From Arcobacter_B sp049472135 (GTDB taxonomy: Bacteria; Campylobacterota; Campylobacteria; Campylobacterales; Arcobacteraceae), in the NCBI RefSeq assembly GCF_049472135.1, contig NZ_JBMOVV010000001.1:186001-250000 (forward strand): a DNA stretch of 64,000 nt, in the 5' to 3' direction. A program made the position numbers and the translations under genes. Under the pieces are notes generated by a model. It saw only the letters and a program-made list of their open reading frames with translations. It searched no databases and had not been told where the DNA came from. Positions 16,674 through 26,042 of the stretch are shown here, in pieces. Every line of letters begins with the position of its first letter. Position 1 is the stretch's first letter.

Positions 16674-19000
16674 TGGCAGATAATCAAGAAGAGTATAAAA
16701 CCTTTAAACTATCAGGAACTTTAAAAAAGGTTTTATACAAAAATGAAGAGACAAAGTATATTATCGCTGTACTTGAAAACAATCAAAAAATCTGTGGTAC
16801 ATATTTTGACACAGATATAGAAAAGATGGTTGGTGAAGAAATCATTCTAATTGGAAATTGGACAACTCATAAAAAATATGGAGTGCAATTTGAATTTGAT
16901 ACTTTAGAACTTAAAGAGGCTGAAATTTTCTTTTTCTTAACAAAAATTGTAAAAGGGATTGGAAATAAGTTTGCACATGATTTATTGGAAAAATATACAG
17001 AAGATGAAATTGTTGAGATTTTAAATAATAATCCAAATGAACTTCTTAATTTTAAAGGTATCAAAGAAAAGAAACTTGAAAAAATTGTAGCTTCATGGCA
17101 AAAATTTAAACACCTACGGGAATTAGGTTCTTTTTTAGCAAAATTTGGTGTTACTTCAAATCTAATTACTAAAATATATTCTGCTTTTGGAGAAGTTGAT
17201 AATTTAATTGAGAAAATTAAAAAGAATCCATATATGCTTATTAGTATTAGAGGTATTGGTTTTAAAAGAGCTGATGAAATTGCAAAATCAATAGGTATTG
17301 ATCCACGAAGTGAGTTTAGAATAATGGCTTGTTTAAACTATACTTTAAGAGAGTATTGTGATAATAATGGTAACTCTTCCATAGACAAATTTCATTTATA
17401 TAAGTTACTTGATGAGTCTTTAAACTTCTCCAATGAAGATATTTTATATGAAGAAGCTTTATCTAAAATGCTTGTAGATGAAGATATATTTGTTACCAAA
17501 GAGAATAGGTATGCTCTTTCTATGCTTTATAATGCAGAAAAAAATATTTTAGATTTTTTTGAGAGAAGAGAAGATGAAAAAAATCGAAAAATAATAGCTG
17601 GTTTTGATGAGTATTTAGAAAGAAAAGAGAATACTTTAGGTTTTAAATTAAGTGATGAACAAAAAAAAGCTGTTGAATTAATAAATGAAGGTCACAAGAC
17701 ACTTTTTCTAATAGGTTATGCAGGAACAGGTAAATCTACATCAAGTAGGGCTATTTTAGAACTATTAGAAGAGGTCGTTTCATATGATGATATTATAACA
17801 ATTGCATTAAGTGGAATTGCTAGTCAAAGAATTTCTGATACTACAGGTTATAACTCTTCTACTATTCAGTCATTATTAGTGAAGCATAAAGAAAAAGATT
17901 TCTTTCCCCATAAAGTTATACTTTTAGATGAAGCATCTATGGTAAACTCTGTGACTTTTTATCAAATAATATCAAAGATTTCCGATGATACTATTTTCAT
18001 AATTGTTGGGGATGATGGGCAGTTACCTGCAATTGGAGCTGGAAATATTTTAGCAGATGCAATAAAGTATAAATTAGCACCTATTTGTAAGCTTACAAAA
18101 ATCTATAGACAAAATGAAAACCAAGCAATAGCAGTCATTGCAAATGATATTAGAAAAGGTGAGATTCCTAAATATAATGAAAAATATGAAGATTTTAAAT
18201 TTCTTGATGTTTCCATATCCAACTATTATGCTCAGAAAAACTCTGTTTCTTCAAATGAATTCTCAAATATAAGAGGTGAAAATTCTACACTTATTTTAAA
18301 TAATATTTTAAATATATCAGCTTCTTATATTCAAAAGTATTATGATTTGATAAAACAAAAAGATATAAGTAAAGCATTGATTTTATTTCAGGTAATTACA
18401 CCTATGAAAAATGGAATATTAGGGGTTGAGAATCTAAATATGCAACTTCAAAAGCTTTTTAATCATACAAAAGGTAAATCTTTTCAGACAAAACTTTACG
18501 AATATAAAATTACAGATAAAGTAATCCATGTAAAAAATGAAAATATGAGAGCCCAAACAATGCAAATGTATAAAAGTGGCTCTACTGATTTTATGGAAAA
18601 AAGGGTTTTTAATGGTCAATTAGGGCTTATTATCAAACTTGATTTTGAAGAAGAGAAATGTATTGTTTTATACCCAAATGATGATATGGTTGTTTTCTAT
18701 GATTTTGAAAATATATCTTCTTTATTATCTTTAGCTTATTGTTTAACTATACATAAAACTCAAGGTATGGAGTATGATAATGCTTTAATTCCAATGAGTT
18801 TTTCTCACTATATTATGCATAATACAAAACTACTTTATACAGCAATTACAAGAGCTAAGAAAATGTGTTTTATTGTTGGGGAAGAAGAGGCTTTCAAAAG
18901 TGCTTGTAAAAAACTAGAAATAACTATAAGGGAGTCTGTAATTAACGACTTATTAAGTAAGCAAGATTTAATAAAAAACGAAATATTACCTCAATTATAA
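16673..19000 (+). CDS. recD2: RecD2-like DNA helicase (SF1B ATPase)
   Basis: This 775-residue protein has an N-terminal OB-like region (1-85), tandem helix-hairpin-helix segments (about 95-205, with KGIGNKF and RGIGFKRA), Walker A GYAGTGKST (348-356), Walker B LLDEAS (417-422), and the C-terminal motifs CLTIHKTQGMEYD and TAITRAKK. It is a 5'-3' DNA helicase of the RecD2 type, which acts without RecBC. The length fits RecD2. No recB or recC is nearby. It is co-translated with the basic protein before it. Confidence 0.87.
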   Translation: MADNQEEYKTFKLSGTLKKVLYKNEETKYIIAVLENNQKICGTYFDTDIEKMVGEEIILIGNWTTHKKYGVQFEFDTLELKEAEIFFFLTKIVKGIGNKFAHDLLEKYTEDEIVEILNNNPNELLNFKGIKEKKLEKIVASWQKFKHLRELGSFLAKFGVTSNLITKIYSAFGEVDNLIEKIKKNPYMLISIRGIGFKRADEIAKSIGIDPRSEFRIMACLNYTLREYCDNNGNSSIDKFHLYKLLDESLNFSNEDILYEEALSKMLVDEDIFVTKENRYALSMLYNAEKNILDFFERREDEKNRKIIAGFDEYLERKENTLGFKLSDEQKKAVELINEGHKTLFLIGYAGTGKSTSSRAILELLEEVVSYDDIITIALSGIASQRISDTTGYNSSTIQSLLVKHKEKDFFPHKVILLDEASMVNSVTFYQIISKISDDTIFIIVGDDGQLPAIGAGNILADAIKYKLAPICKLTKIYRQNENQAIAVIANDIRKGEIPKYNEKYEDFKFLDVSISNYYAQKNSVSSNEFSNIRGENSTLILNNILNISASYIQKYYDLIKQKDISKALILFQVITPMKNGILGVENLNMQLQKLFNHTKGKSFQTKLYEYKITDKVIHVKNENMRAQTMQMYKSGSTDFMEKRVFNGQLGLIIKLDFEEEKCIVLYPNDDMVVFYDFENISSLLSLAYCLTIHKTQGMEYDNALIPMSFSHYIMHNTKLLYTAITRAKKMCFIVGEEEAFKSACKKLEITIRESVINDLLSKQDLIKNEILPQL

Positions 19001-19085
19001 ATTCAGCGATACATAAATAAACTTTAACTAACTTAAAAGAAAATTTAGTGTAATATATCTAAAATTTTTAAGAGGATTATGTTTT

Positions 19086-20549
19086 ATGATAAGTTGGATG
19101 CAAAGACACAAAAAATGGCTAGTAATTACTATCTGGATAAGTACAATAGCATTTGTTGGAGCTGGCTTTGTTGGTTGGGGTTCATATGATTATGGCAAAC
19201 AAGGTGGAGTAGTAGCAGTAGTAGGTGACAGAGAAGTATCTGTTGAAGAGTATCAAGAAGAGTACTCAAATTTATATGAACAATATGCAAGACTATTTGG
19301 TGATAGTTTTAATCAAGAAATGGCTGACAAATTAAATTTAAAAGATGTAGCCTATAAACAAGTATTACAAAAAAATCTAATTTTATCATATGGTGATGAC
19401 TTAGGGTTAACTGTAACAAATGAAGATATTGCAAAAGAATTAGTAAAATATCAAGCATTTTTAAAAGATGGAAAGTTTGATAAAGATACTTATGTAAAAG
19501 TTTTATCTCAAAACAGAACAACTCCTGCAGAGTTTGAAGACTCTTTAAAAAGAGGAATTTTATTAACTAAAATTCAAAAGTTATTTGATTTAGAAGCAAA
19601 TAAAAATGAAGTTAAAAATCTAAGTAAACTTCTTTTCTTAGAAGATGATATTTCAATTGAGATTTTAAGTTTAGATAACATCACTGTTGATGCAAAAGAA
19701 GATGATGTTAAAAAGTATTGGGAAGAGAATAAAAATGCTTATATGTCTGAAGTTAAATATCAAGTAATGTCTTCTAAAATGCCTTTATTATCTTCAAATG
19801 CAAATGATGAAGAGATTAAAAGCTATTATGAGAAATTTAGATTAGACTTTAAAAAAGAAGATGGAAAAATTAAAACTTTAGAAGAAGCTAGATCTGAAGT
19901 TATTAAACAATTAGATGAAAAGTTTACTAAAAAAGAAGCTCTTAAAAAATACCTTAAAATTAAAAAAGGTGATGAGCAGTTAAAAGATGTAGCTACTTAT
20001 ACAGTTGCAAATATGCCTTATTCATCAGAAAACAATCAACTTATTGTTGAGTCTAAAGTTGGAACATTAAACAAGCCATTTTTAGAAAATGACGAGTTTG
20101 TTATTACTCAATTAGTTAAAGTTGAAAAAGCACAGCCTTTAGCTTATGAAGAAGCTAAAAATATGGCAAAAGAAGATTATATTTATGTTGAAAAACAAAA
20201 AAAGTTAGAAGAGACTGCAAAACAAAAAGTTTCTACTTTCAATGGTGTTGAAATTAAAGGTGTTACAAGAGAGTCTATTGATAGAATTACTTTACTTCAA
20301 GCACAAGAAGCAGCACAGTTCTTAAATCAACTTTTCTCTTCTACAACAAAAGAGGGATATATTAAGTTAAATGATAAAGTTGTTTTATATAGAGTAAATA
20401 ACTCTAAATTTGGAACTTATGATGAAACAAGAAATAGTGCAGTAGAGTCTACTTTAACTCAACTTCAAGCACAAGAGTTAATGACAAATTTAATTAACAG
20501 ATTAGAAAATAGCTATGAAATTCAATCTTCAATAGAAGTAAAGGAATAA
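19086..20549 (+). CDS. ppiD: PpiD-like periplasmic folding factor
   Basis: This 487-residue protein has an N-terminal cytoplasmic stub and one membrane helix (about 11-31), followed by a SurA-N-like helical chaperone region (from VVAVVGDREVSVEEY) and a periplasmic C-terminal part. PpiD sits at the Sec translocon and helps new envelope proteins fold. The parvulin isomerase domain in the middle is poorly conserved, so chaperone activity is more likely than isomerase activity. The gene directly precedes ftsA and ftsZ, the order known in Campylobacter. The AAGAGG ribosome site supports the ATG at 19086. Confidence 0.82.
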   Translation: MISWMQRHKKWLVITIWISTIAFVGAGFVGWGSYDYGKQGGVVAVVGDREVSVEEYQEEYSNLYEQYARLFGDSFNQEMADKLNLKDVAYKQVLQKNLILSYGDDLGLTVTNEDIAKELVKYQAFLKDGKFDKDTYVKVLSQNRTTPAEFEDSLKRGILLTKIQKLFDLEANKNEVKNLSKLLFLEDDISIEILSLDNITVDAKEDDVKKYWEENKNAYMSEVKYQVMSSKMPLLSSNANDEEIKSYYEKFRLDFKKEDGKIKTLEEARSEVIKQLDEKFTKKEALKKYLKIKKGDEQLKDVATYTVANMPYSSENNQLIVESKVGTLNKPFLENDEFVITQLVKVEKAQPLAYEEAKNMAKEDYIYVEKQKKLEETAKQKVSTFNGVEIKGVTRESIDRITLLQAQEAAQFLNQLFSSTTKEGYIKLNDKVVLYRVNNSKFGTYDETRNSAVESTLTQLQAQELMTNLINRLENSYEIQSSIEVKE

Positions 20550-20552
20550 TAA

Positions 20553-21950
20553 TTGAATAATACTATCTTAGCAATTGATATTGGTTCATCTAGTATAACA
20601 GCAGTTATTGCGAAACATGATTTAGAATATAATATTAATATTTTAGGTACTGGTATTCAAACTAGCGAAGGTGTTAATAAAGGTTTAATAATTAACATTG
20701 AAGAAGCATCTAAAGCTATAAAAAATGCTGTTACATTAGCAAAAAGAAATACTACGGAAACAATTGAGAACTCAGTTGTTTCTGTATCAGGAAGTTACAC
20801 TAAAAGTATAAGAAGTTCAGGTTCTGTAAATGTACCTAATGGACTTATTACAGAAACAGAAATAAACCAAGTAATGCAAATGGCATTATATAACGCTACT
20901 ATAGTTCCAGAATATGAAGTAGTACATGTAATACCAATTTTCTTCAAAGTTGATGATTCAGTTGATGTTGACAATCCTCTTAATATGAATGGATCAAGAC
21001 TTGAAGTATCAGTATACATAGTAACTGCAAAAAGAACAGCTTTAACAAATATAAAATCTGCTCTAAAAGTTTCTGGAGTTGATATTACTACTTTTGTTTT
21101 AGATGGTTATGCCTCTGCTATGTCTATTTTAGATAATCAGCAAAAAAGATTTGGAACTACTGTAATTAACTTAGGTTCTACTACTACTGAGTTTGTATGC
21201 TACAAGGGTAATTCTATGATTTATAATGGATTTATTCCTGTAGGTTCAAATCATATTACAAATGATTTATCTGTTATGCTTCATACTCCTCCTGCTGCTG
21301 CAGAGAGAATTAAAACTGAATATGGATCTTTAATAAAAGATTATACACCTAATAATGAATTAGGAGTTACAAAAGTTAAAATTCCTAGAATAGGTGATGA
21401 AGATACTCATTCTGAAGTTGCATTGGATTACATTCAAACTATTATTCATGCAAGAGTTGAGGAAGTACTTGTTCTTGTAAAAAATCAACTTAAGAAAAGT
21501 GGAATTTTAGATAATGTTGGTTCGGGTGTAGTAATTACAGGTGGGATGTCAAGTTTAGAAGGAATCAAAGCTTTAGCTGAAAAGATTTATGAAGGGATTC
21601 CAATTTCTGTTTCTAATCCTAAAAATATTAAAAACGGATACCTAAATTTTGATGACCCAAGTATGTCAACTATTGTTGGATTACTAGAGTATTCATTAGG
21701 TGCAACAAGAAACTATGAATTAGATTCAAGTAAACAACTTGTAAAACCTATAAAAAGAGAACCTAGAATTGAAAATAAAATAATAGAGAGTTCTCAAACT
21801 TCTACTGATCCATCAAGAAATGGATTTGATAGAGAGATTAATAAGCCAAATGAAGAAATTAGAGATACTTCAGCTGTATTAACACCTTTAGAAAAAGATA
21901 AGAAAAAAGGTGTTTCTAAGTTCTGGAGTAAAATATCGGAGTGGTTCTAA
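20553..21950 (+). CDS. ftsA: Cell division protein FtsA
   Basis: A 465-residue actin-like ATPase that ties FtsZ filaments to the inner membrane. The phosphate-1 motif AIDIGSSSITAVI is near residue 6, the 1C subdomain is around 85-160, and the phosphate-2 region is INLGSTTTEF near 202. A charged linker then leads to a short amphipathic C-terminal helix (SKFWSKISEWF) that serves as the membrane anchor. The start is TTG at 20553 with AAGGA at 20541-20545. It lies 3 nt after ppiD and 1 nt before ftsZ, so all three are co-transcribed. Confidence 0.96.
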   Translation: MNNTILAIDIGSSSITAVIAKHDLEYNINILGTGIQTSEGVNKGLIINIEEASKAIKNAVTLAKRNTTETIENSVVSVSGSYTKSIRSSGSVNVPNGLITETEINQVMQMALYNATIVPEYEVVHVIPIFFKVDDSVDVDNPLNMNGSRLEVSVYIVTAKRTALTNIKSALKVSGVDITTFVLDGYASAMSILDNQQKRFGTTVINLGSTTTEFVCYKGNSMIYNGFIPVGSNHITNDLSVMLHTPPAAAERIKTEYGSLIKDYTPNNELGVTKVKIPRIGDEDTHSEVALDYIQTIIHARVEEVLVLVKNQLKKSGILDNVGSGVVITGGMSSLEGIKALAEKIYEGIPISVSNPKNIKNGYLNFDDPSMSTIVGLLEYSLGATRNYELDSSKQLVKPIKREPRIENKIIESSQTSTDPSRNGFDREINKPNEEIRDTSAVLTPLEKDKKKGVSKFWSKISEWF

Positions 21951-21951
21951 A

Positions 21952-23082
21952 ATGGATAATTTATTTAAGGTGGATGATATCAAAGAAGAAATGCCAAACA
22001 AAGTATTGTCAGACAATGTAGCAAAAATTTCAGTAATTGGAATTGGTGGTGGTGGTTGTAATATGATCAACCATATGATAAAAGAAGGCTGTAAAAAAGT
22101 TGATTTAATAGCTGCTAATACTGACTTACAAGTATTGCATATTTCTCAAGCTCCTAAAAAAATTCAATTAGGAGTTAAGCTTACTAAAGGTCTTGGTGCA
22201 GGAATGAAACCAGAAATTGGTAGAGATTCTGCTGTTGAGAGTTATGAAGAGATTAAATCTGCACTTAAAGGTGCTGATATTGTATTTATTGCTGCTGGAC
22301 TTGGTGGAGGTACTGGAACTGGTGCTGCTGCTATTGTTGCTAAAGCTGCAAAAGAAGTTGGAGCATTAACTGTTTCTGTTGTTACTAAACCATTTACATG
22401 GGAAGGTAAAAAAAGAGCAGGTCTAGCTAGTCTTGGTTTGGAAGAGCTTAAAAAAGTTAGTGATTCTATAATTGTTGTACCAAATGATAGATTATTAGAA
22501 ATTATTGATGAGAATGTAGGTATGAAAGATGCCTTTAAAATTATTGATAATATTCTTTATCAAGCTGTAAATGGTATGTCAGAAGTTATTTTAAATCCAG
22601 GTAACTCTGATATTAATACTGACTTTGCTGATGTTAAAACAATTATGCAGCATAGAGGTATGGCTTTAATGGGTATTGGTAAAGCAAAAGGTGAAGACGC
22701 TGCACAAAGAGCTTTAGAAGATGCTATTGAGTCTCCATTATTAGATAAAATGTCATTAAATGGTGCAAAAGGTATTTTAATTCACTTTAATATTCACCCA
22801 CAAGTATCATTATTTGCTATTAATAATGTTATGGGAACTATTAATGATAGAATGGATCACAATGCTGAAATCATTTTCGGTACAACTTCAGATAGAACTT
22901 TAGAGAAAGATGAAGTTAAAATTACTATTGTTGCTACTGGTTTTGAATCAAAAGAAGACAATGAACCTGAAAGTGATGACTCTGATGAGGGCGATGCTAA
23001 TAAAAATTTATCATCTGATGATGAGAACTATTTAGATATTCCACCACTTATGAGAGATTACGTAGTTAAATATCAATTTTAA
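21952..23082 (+). CDS. ftsZ: Cell division protein FtsZ
   Basis: The tubulin-like GTPase that forms the division ring, 376 residues. It shows GIGGGGCNM (30-38), the GTP-binding signature GGGTGTG (118-124), the T7-loop region, a short acidic linker and the conserved C-terminal peptide DIPPLMRDYV that binds FtsA. I use the ATG at 21952, which has GGAG 10 nt upstream and leaves one base after the ftsA stop. A GTG 42 nt further up in frame lies inside ftsA and adds no conserved sequence. Confidence 0.97.
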   Translation: MDNLFKVDDIKEEMPNKVLSDNVAKISVIGIGGGGCNMINHMIKEGCKKVDLIAANTDLQVLHISQAPKKIQLGVKLTKGLGAGMKPEIGRDSAVESYEEIKSALKGADIVFIAAGLGGGTGTGAAAIVAKAAKEVGALTVSVVTKPFTWEGKKRAGLASLGLEELKKVSDSIIVVPNDRLLEIIDENVGMKDAFKIIDNILYQAVNGMSEVILNPGNSDINTDFADVKTIMQHRGMALMGIGKAKGEDAAQRALEDAIESPLLDKMSLNGAKGILIHFNIHPQVSLFAINNVMGTINDRMDHNAEIIFGTTSDRTLEKDEVKITIVATGFESKEDNEPESDDSDEGDANKNLSSDDENYLDIPPLMRDYVVKYQF

Positions 23083-23083
23083 T

Positions 23084-23106
23084 AAAAGAGGATTTAATCC
23101 TCTTTT
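23084..23106. terminator. Bidirectional terminator between ftsZ and hspR
   Basis: A 10-bp perfect stem (23084-23093 with 23097-23106) around a 3-nt loop, flanked by A and T runs, lies at the junction of the convergent ftsZ and hspR genes and includes the hspR stop. Confidence 0.8.
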
Positions 23107-23480
23107 TCTACAATAACTATATCAAAAGATGTTTTTTGAACTACTAAAGCTTTAGTATCAGGAACTACTGCAAGATTATTTATATTTTTCATTTTTGTTT
23201 TATACTCTTGAACTTCACTTTCAAGCTTACTTATTTTCTTGTTTAATTGAAGTATTATATCAACGCCTGCAAGATTTACACCAAGTTCTCTAGTAAGAGT
23301 TAATACATATTTTATATGATCTATGTCTTTTTGAGAATATAGTCTTATTTTACCATTTGTTCTAGATGGTTTAATAAGACCTTCTCTTTCATATTGCCTT
23401 AACGTTTGAGGGTGTATATTTAAAATCTCAGCAACTGCTGAGATTAAATATACTGGTTCAATATAGCTATTTGTTTCCAT
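23094..23480 (-). CDS. hspR: Heat-shock repressor HspR (MerR family)
   Basis: This 128-residue regulator has an N-terminal MerR winged helix (ISAVAEILNIHPQTLRQYER, then RTNGKIRLYS) and a coiled coil near 75-105. HspR represses chaperone genes by binding the HAIR inverted repeat and is usually helped by a chaperone. It lies 12 nt downstream of cbpA and should be co-transcribed with it. The matching HAIR site at 24430-24450 sits in front of cbpA, so the pair is probably autoregulated as in Helicobacter and Campylobacter. Confidence 0.93.
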   Translation of the reverse strand: METNSYIEPVYLISAVAEILNIHPQTLRQYEREGLIKPSRTNGKIRLYSQKDIDHIKYVLTLTRELGVNLAGVDIILQLNKKISKLESEVQEYKTKMKNINNLAVVPDTKALVVQKTSFDIVIVEKED

Positions 23481-23492
23481 ATTAAATCCTTA

Positions 23493-24374
23493 TTATTCAG
23501 GAAGTTTTTCTTTTAATAATTCTACTAAACTTTCATCTAAATCTTCAACTTTTGGTAAAACTATATTTGCTTTTAGATGTAAGTCACCTTTTGTATTTGT
23601 TTGTCTGTCTAAAACTCCTAGTTCTTTTACTCTGAACTTTTGATTTTGTTTAGTGTTTTGAGGAACTTTTAGTGTTATTGTTTTGTGAATTGTTTCAATT
23701 TCAATTTTACCACCAAATAAAGCTGTTTTTAATGGTACATCAAATGTTTTAATTAATGTTGATTCATCTCTTTCATAATCATCAGATGGTGCAATATTAA
23801 TCTTAAGGATTAAATCACCTCTTTGTCCATGATATGATTTCCCTTTTCCTTTAGCTCTAATCTTTTGACCATCTTTAATTCCTTCGGGAATTTTAATATC
23901 AAATGAGTCATTGTTAATTGAAATATGTTGTTTCCCACCTAAAATAGCAGTTGTAAAAGGAATAGTAACTTGTGCATTTGTATCTAAGTCAGGTTCATTA
24001 AAACCTCCAAATCCACCAAATCCTCCTTGAGAGAAACCACTTTGTCCAAATCCAGAGGCACCAAAACCACCTCCTCCACCAAACATTTGTCTTAAGATTT
24101 CATCTAAATCTACATTACCACCTTGACCTCTTGCAAAGTCGTGGAAGTTTTGCCCACCAAACATTGAATCACCATATTGGTCATATTGTTGTTTTTTTTC
24201 AGGGTCGCTTAAAACCTCATAAGCAGCATTTATTTCTTTGAATTTTTCTTCTGCTTCTGGATCTTTGTTTACATCAGGATGGTATTTTCTTGCTAATTTT
24301 CTATATGCTTTTTTAATATCACTTACACTAGCACTTTCGCTAACTTCAAGTGTTTCATATAAACTTTTTGCCAT
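23493..24374 (-). CDS. cbpA: DnaJ-class co-chaperone CbpA
   Basis: A 293-residue J-domain protein. The J domain (3-66) has the HPD motif at 32-34, which stimulates DnaK ATPase. A Gly/Phe-rich segment follows (about 75-125), then two beta-rich substrate domains. The CxxCxGxG zinc region of true DnaJ is missing, which makes this the CbpA type. The frame is open to 24470, but the ATG at 24374 has AGGA six bases upstream and starts the J domain normally with MAKSLYETL. It is first in the cbpA-hspR operon. Confidence 0.93.
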   Translation of the reverse strand: MAKSLYETLEVSESASVSDIKKAYRKLARKYHPDVNKDPEAEEKFKEINAAYEVLSDPEKKQQYDQYGDSMFGGQNFHDFARGQGGNVDLDEILRQMFGGGGGFGASGFGQSGFSQGGFGGFGGFNEPDLDTNAQVTIPFTTAILGGKQHISINNDSFDIKIPEGIKDGQKIRAKGKGKSYHGQRGDLILKINIAPSDDYERDESTLIKTFDVPLKTALFGGKIEIETIHKTITLKVPQNTKQNQKFRVKELGVLDRQTNTKGDLHLKANIVLPKVEDLDESLVELLKEKLPE

Positions 24375-24416
24375 GTTCATTCCTATAATAGTTGTTAAGA
24401 TATTTTTAAGACTAAA

Positions 24417-24422
24417 ATTATA
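24417..24422 (-). promoter_or_regulatory. Predicted -10 box of cbpA-hspR
   Basis: Perfect TATAAT on the minus strand, 42 nt upstream of the cbpA ATG and just downstream of the HAIR-like site, so a bound repressor would block polymerase. Confidence 0.6.
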
Positions 24423-24429
24423 CCATAAA

Positions 24430-24450
24430 GTTGAGTCTAAGTCAATCAAG
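24430..24450. promoter_or_regulatory. HAIR-type operator for HspR
   Basis: GTTGAGT, seven bases, then AATCAAG. This matches 12 of the 14 fixed positions of the known HAIR consensus CTTGAGT-N7-ACTCAAG. It lies upstream of the TATAAT box of the cbpA-hspR operon, the classical place for HspR autorepression. A second copy of GTTGAGT at 24495-24501 lacks its partner arm. Confidence 0.78.
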
Positions 24451-24529
24451 TTTGAAATAGTTATTAGCACTATTAACCTTTAATATGTTATTATGTTGAG
24501 TCTATATAGCTATAGTATTAAGAAATTTT

Positions 24530-24868
24530 ATGGATTATAAAATGTTTGAAAAAGAAGAATGGACTCAACAAGAGTTATATAAAAATACAAAAGATTTAGA
24601 AAAACAAGGAGTTAAAGTTGTATTAATTGATACAGTTTTAAAACCTTTGGATAATATAGAAACAATTACATATAATCCCTTTGAGATGAAAGAGTATCCT
24701 AAAGGAACAGTTTTTGTTTTCTACTGTGATACTGGAAAATCTACAAAAGAGAGATTAAAATTTTATAAATCTAAATTCCCAGATTATAAATGTATCAGTT
24801 TAAGAGGTGGTAGAGGATATTGGAGACCAAATTATCAATTAATAGAAGAGTTAGATAAAAATGTCTGA
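24530..24868 (+). CDS. Rhodanese-like protein
   Basis: A 112-residue cytoplasmic protein whose second half follows the rhodanese pattern. A hydrophobic strand VFVFYCD leads into a loop CDTGKST with the putative catalytic cysteine, and LRGGRGYW matches the usual L-GG--W end. The active loop is unusual in sequence. Such proteins carry sulfane sulfur. An alternative start four codons in, at 24542, has a GGAT before it; I cannot decide between them. The stop overlaps the next gene's start by 8 nt, so it works with the FAD enzyme downstream. Confidence 0.65.
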   Translation: MDYKMFEKEEWTQQELYKNTKDLEKQGVKVVLIDTVLKPLDNIETITYNPFEMKEYPKGTVFVFYCDTGKSTKERLKFYKSKFPDYKCISLRGGRGYWRPNYQLIEELDKNV

Positions 24869-26042
24869 AAAAATATATGATTATGTAGTTTTAGGTGCAG
24901 GAGTAGCTGGTTCTTTTGTTTCTTATGAATTATCAAAACATTCAAAAAATTTATTATTAGTTGATAGAAACTCTGATGTTGCTTATGGGGCAAGTGGTGC
25001 TGCTGGTGCTTTTTTATCTCCCTTATTAGGTAAAGATAATAAGTTTAAAACACTTATTTCAAATGCTTTAAACTATTCAGTTGAATTTTATAAGGATAAT
25101 TTTCCTTTATTTATTACTAATTGTGGTACATGTAGAATTCCTAAAAATGATGAAGATAGATTAAAGTTTAATAGTTATAAATCTTCAATGGATTTTGAGT
25201 ATGAAGAGTTTGAAGAGGGTTACTTCTTTCCTATTGGTTCACAAGTTGACTCTTATGAAATTTGTAAGGCATTAACAAAAGATATCCAAAAACTTTTATC
25301 TTATGATGTATCTAAAGTAACTAAGCTTGATAATATCTGGATAATTAATGATGAAATTAAAACAAAAAACCTGATTTTAACTACAGGTGCAGATATATCT
25401 TTAATCAATGAAGAGTATTTTAATATAAGAGCAGTATGGGGACAAAGAATAAATATTTTATCTTCAAGTAAAATAGAGATAAACTACCATAAAGAGTGCT
25501 CCTTATCTAAGTCAAAAAAACATAATACAAGTGCAAAAAATCAAATAAGTATAGGTGCTACACATAATAGATTTGAAGAAGATATGAGTGAAACCTTATA
25601 TGATTTAAAGAAAGCAGATTTTAATTATATAAAACCAGATGATAAAAGTTTGAATATTATGAATAGTGATACTACAAAGCTTTTAGCATTAGCAAATGAC
25701 ATAAAAAAGCTTGATGATGTTGAACTTTTAGATGTTAAGATTGGGGCAAGAGCTTCTAGTGTAGATTATTTTCCAATGGTTGGAAAATTAGTTGATTCTA
25801 AAAAAAGTATTGAAAAATATCCTCATATTTTAAATGGTAGTTTTATTAAAAAACAAAATTTAGAAATGATTGATAATTTATATGTTTTAAATGGCGTTGG
25901 TGGAAGAGGATTTGTATTGTCTCCATATTTAGCTAAAGAGTTAGTTGAACATATAATAAATAAAAAAGAGTTGAGTGAAGATATAGAAACATTTAGACTT
26001 TTTTCAAGATGGGCAAAAAGATTAAAAAATAAGAAAAAATAA
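24861..26042 (+). CDS. FAD-dependent oxidoreductase, MnmC C-domain-like
   Basis: This 393-residue protein opens with an FAD fold (VVLGAGVAGSF). The block YGASGAAGAFLSPLL followed by NYSVEFY closely resembles the MnmC oxidase domain (GASGN-GA-YPLL), and NGVGGRGFVLSPYLAKEL near residue 345 matches the MnmC GHG-RG---AP--AE motif. In two-domain MnmC this part removes the carboxymethyl group from cmnm5s2U34 in tRNA. The methyltransferase half is not present. The rhodanese-like neighbour fits a thio-modified tRNA substrate. A generic DAAO-type enzyme is the alternative. The 3' end runs into a 10-bp tandem repeat. Confidence 0.7.
   Translation: MSEKIYDYVVLGAGVAGSFVSYELSKHSKNLLLVDRNSDVAYGASGAAGAFLSPLLGKDNKFKTLISNALNYSVEFYKDNFPLFITNCGTCRIPKNDEDRLKFNSYKSSMDFEYEEFEEGYFFPIGSQVDSYEICKALTKDIQKLLSYDVSKVTKLDNIWIINDEIKTKNLILTTGADISLINEEYFNIRAVWGQRINILSSSKIEINYHKECSLSKSKKHNTSAKNQISIGATHNRFEEDMSETLYDLKKADFNYIKPDDKSLNIMNSDTTKLLALANDIKKLDDVELLDVKIGARASSVDYFPMVGKLVDSKKSIEKYPHILNGSFIKKQNLEMIDNLYVLNGVGGRGFVLSPYLAKELVEHIINKKELSEDIETFRLFSRWAKRLKNKKK

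Noticed and set aside
19079..19181. ATG just before ppiD in another frame
   Set aside because: It gives only about 34 codons inside ppiD, while the AGAGG site serves the ATG at 19086 as well.
21910..21951. GTG start that would lengthen FtsZ by 14 residues
   Set aside because: It lies inside ftsA, adds no conserved sequence, and the ATG at 21952 has a ribosome site.
24375..24470. Longer N-terminus of CbpA
   Set aside because: The extension covers the promoter and is not J-domain sequence; AGGA supports the ATG at 24374.
24495..24501. Second HAIR site
   Set aside because: Only one arm (GTTGAGT) is present; the partner half does not match.
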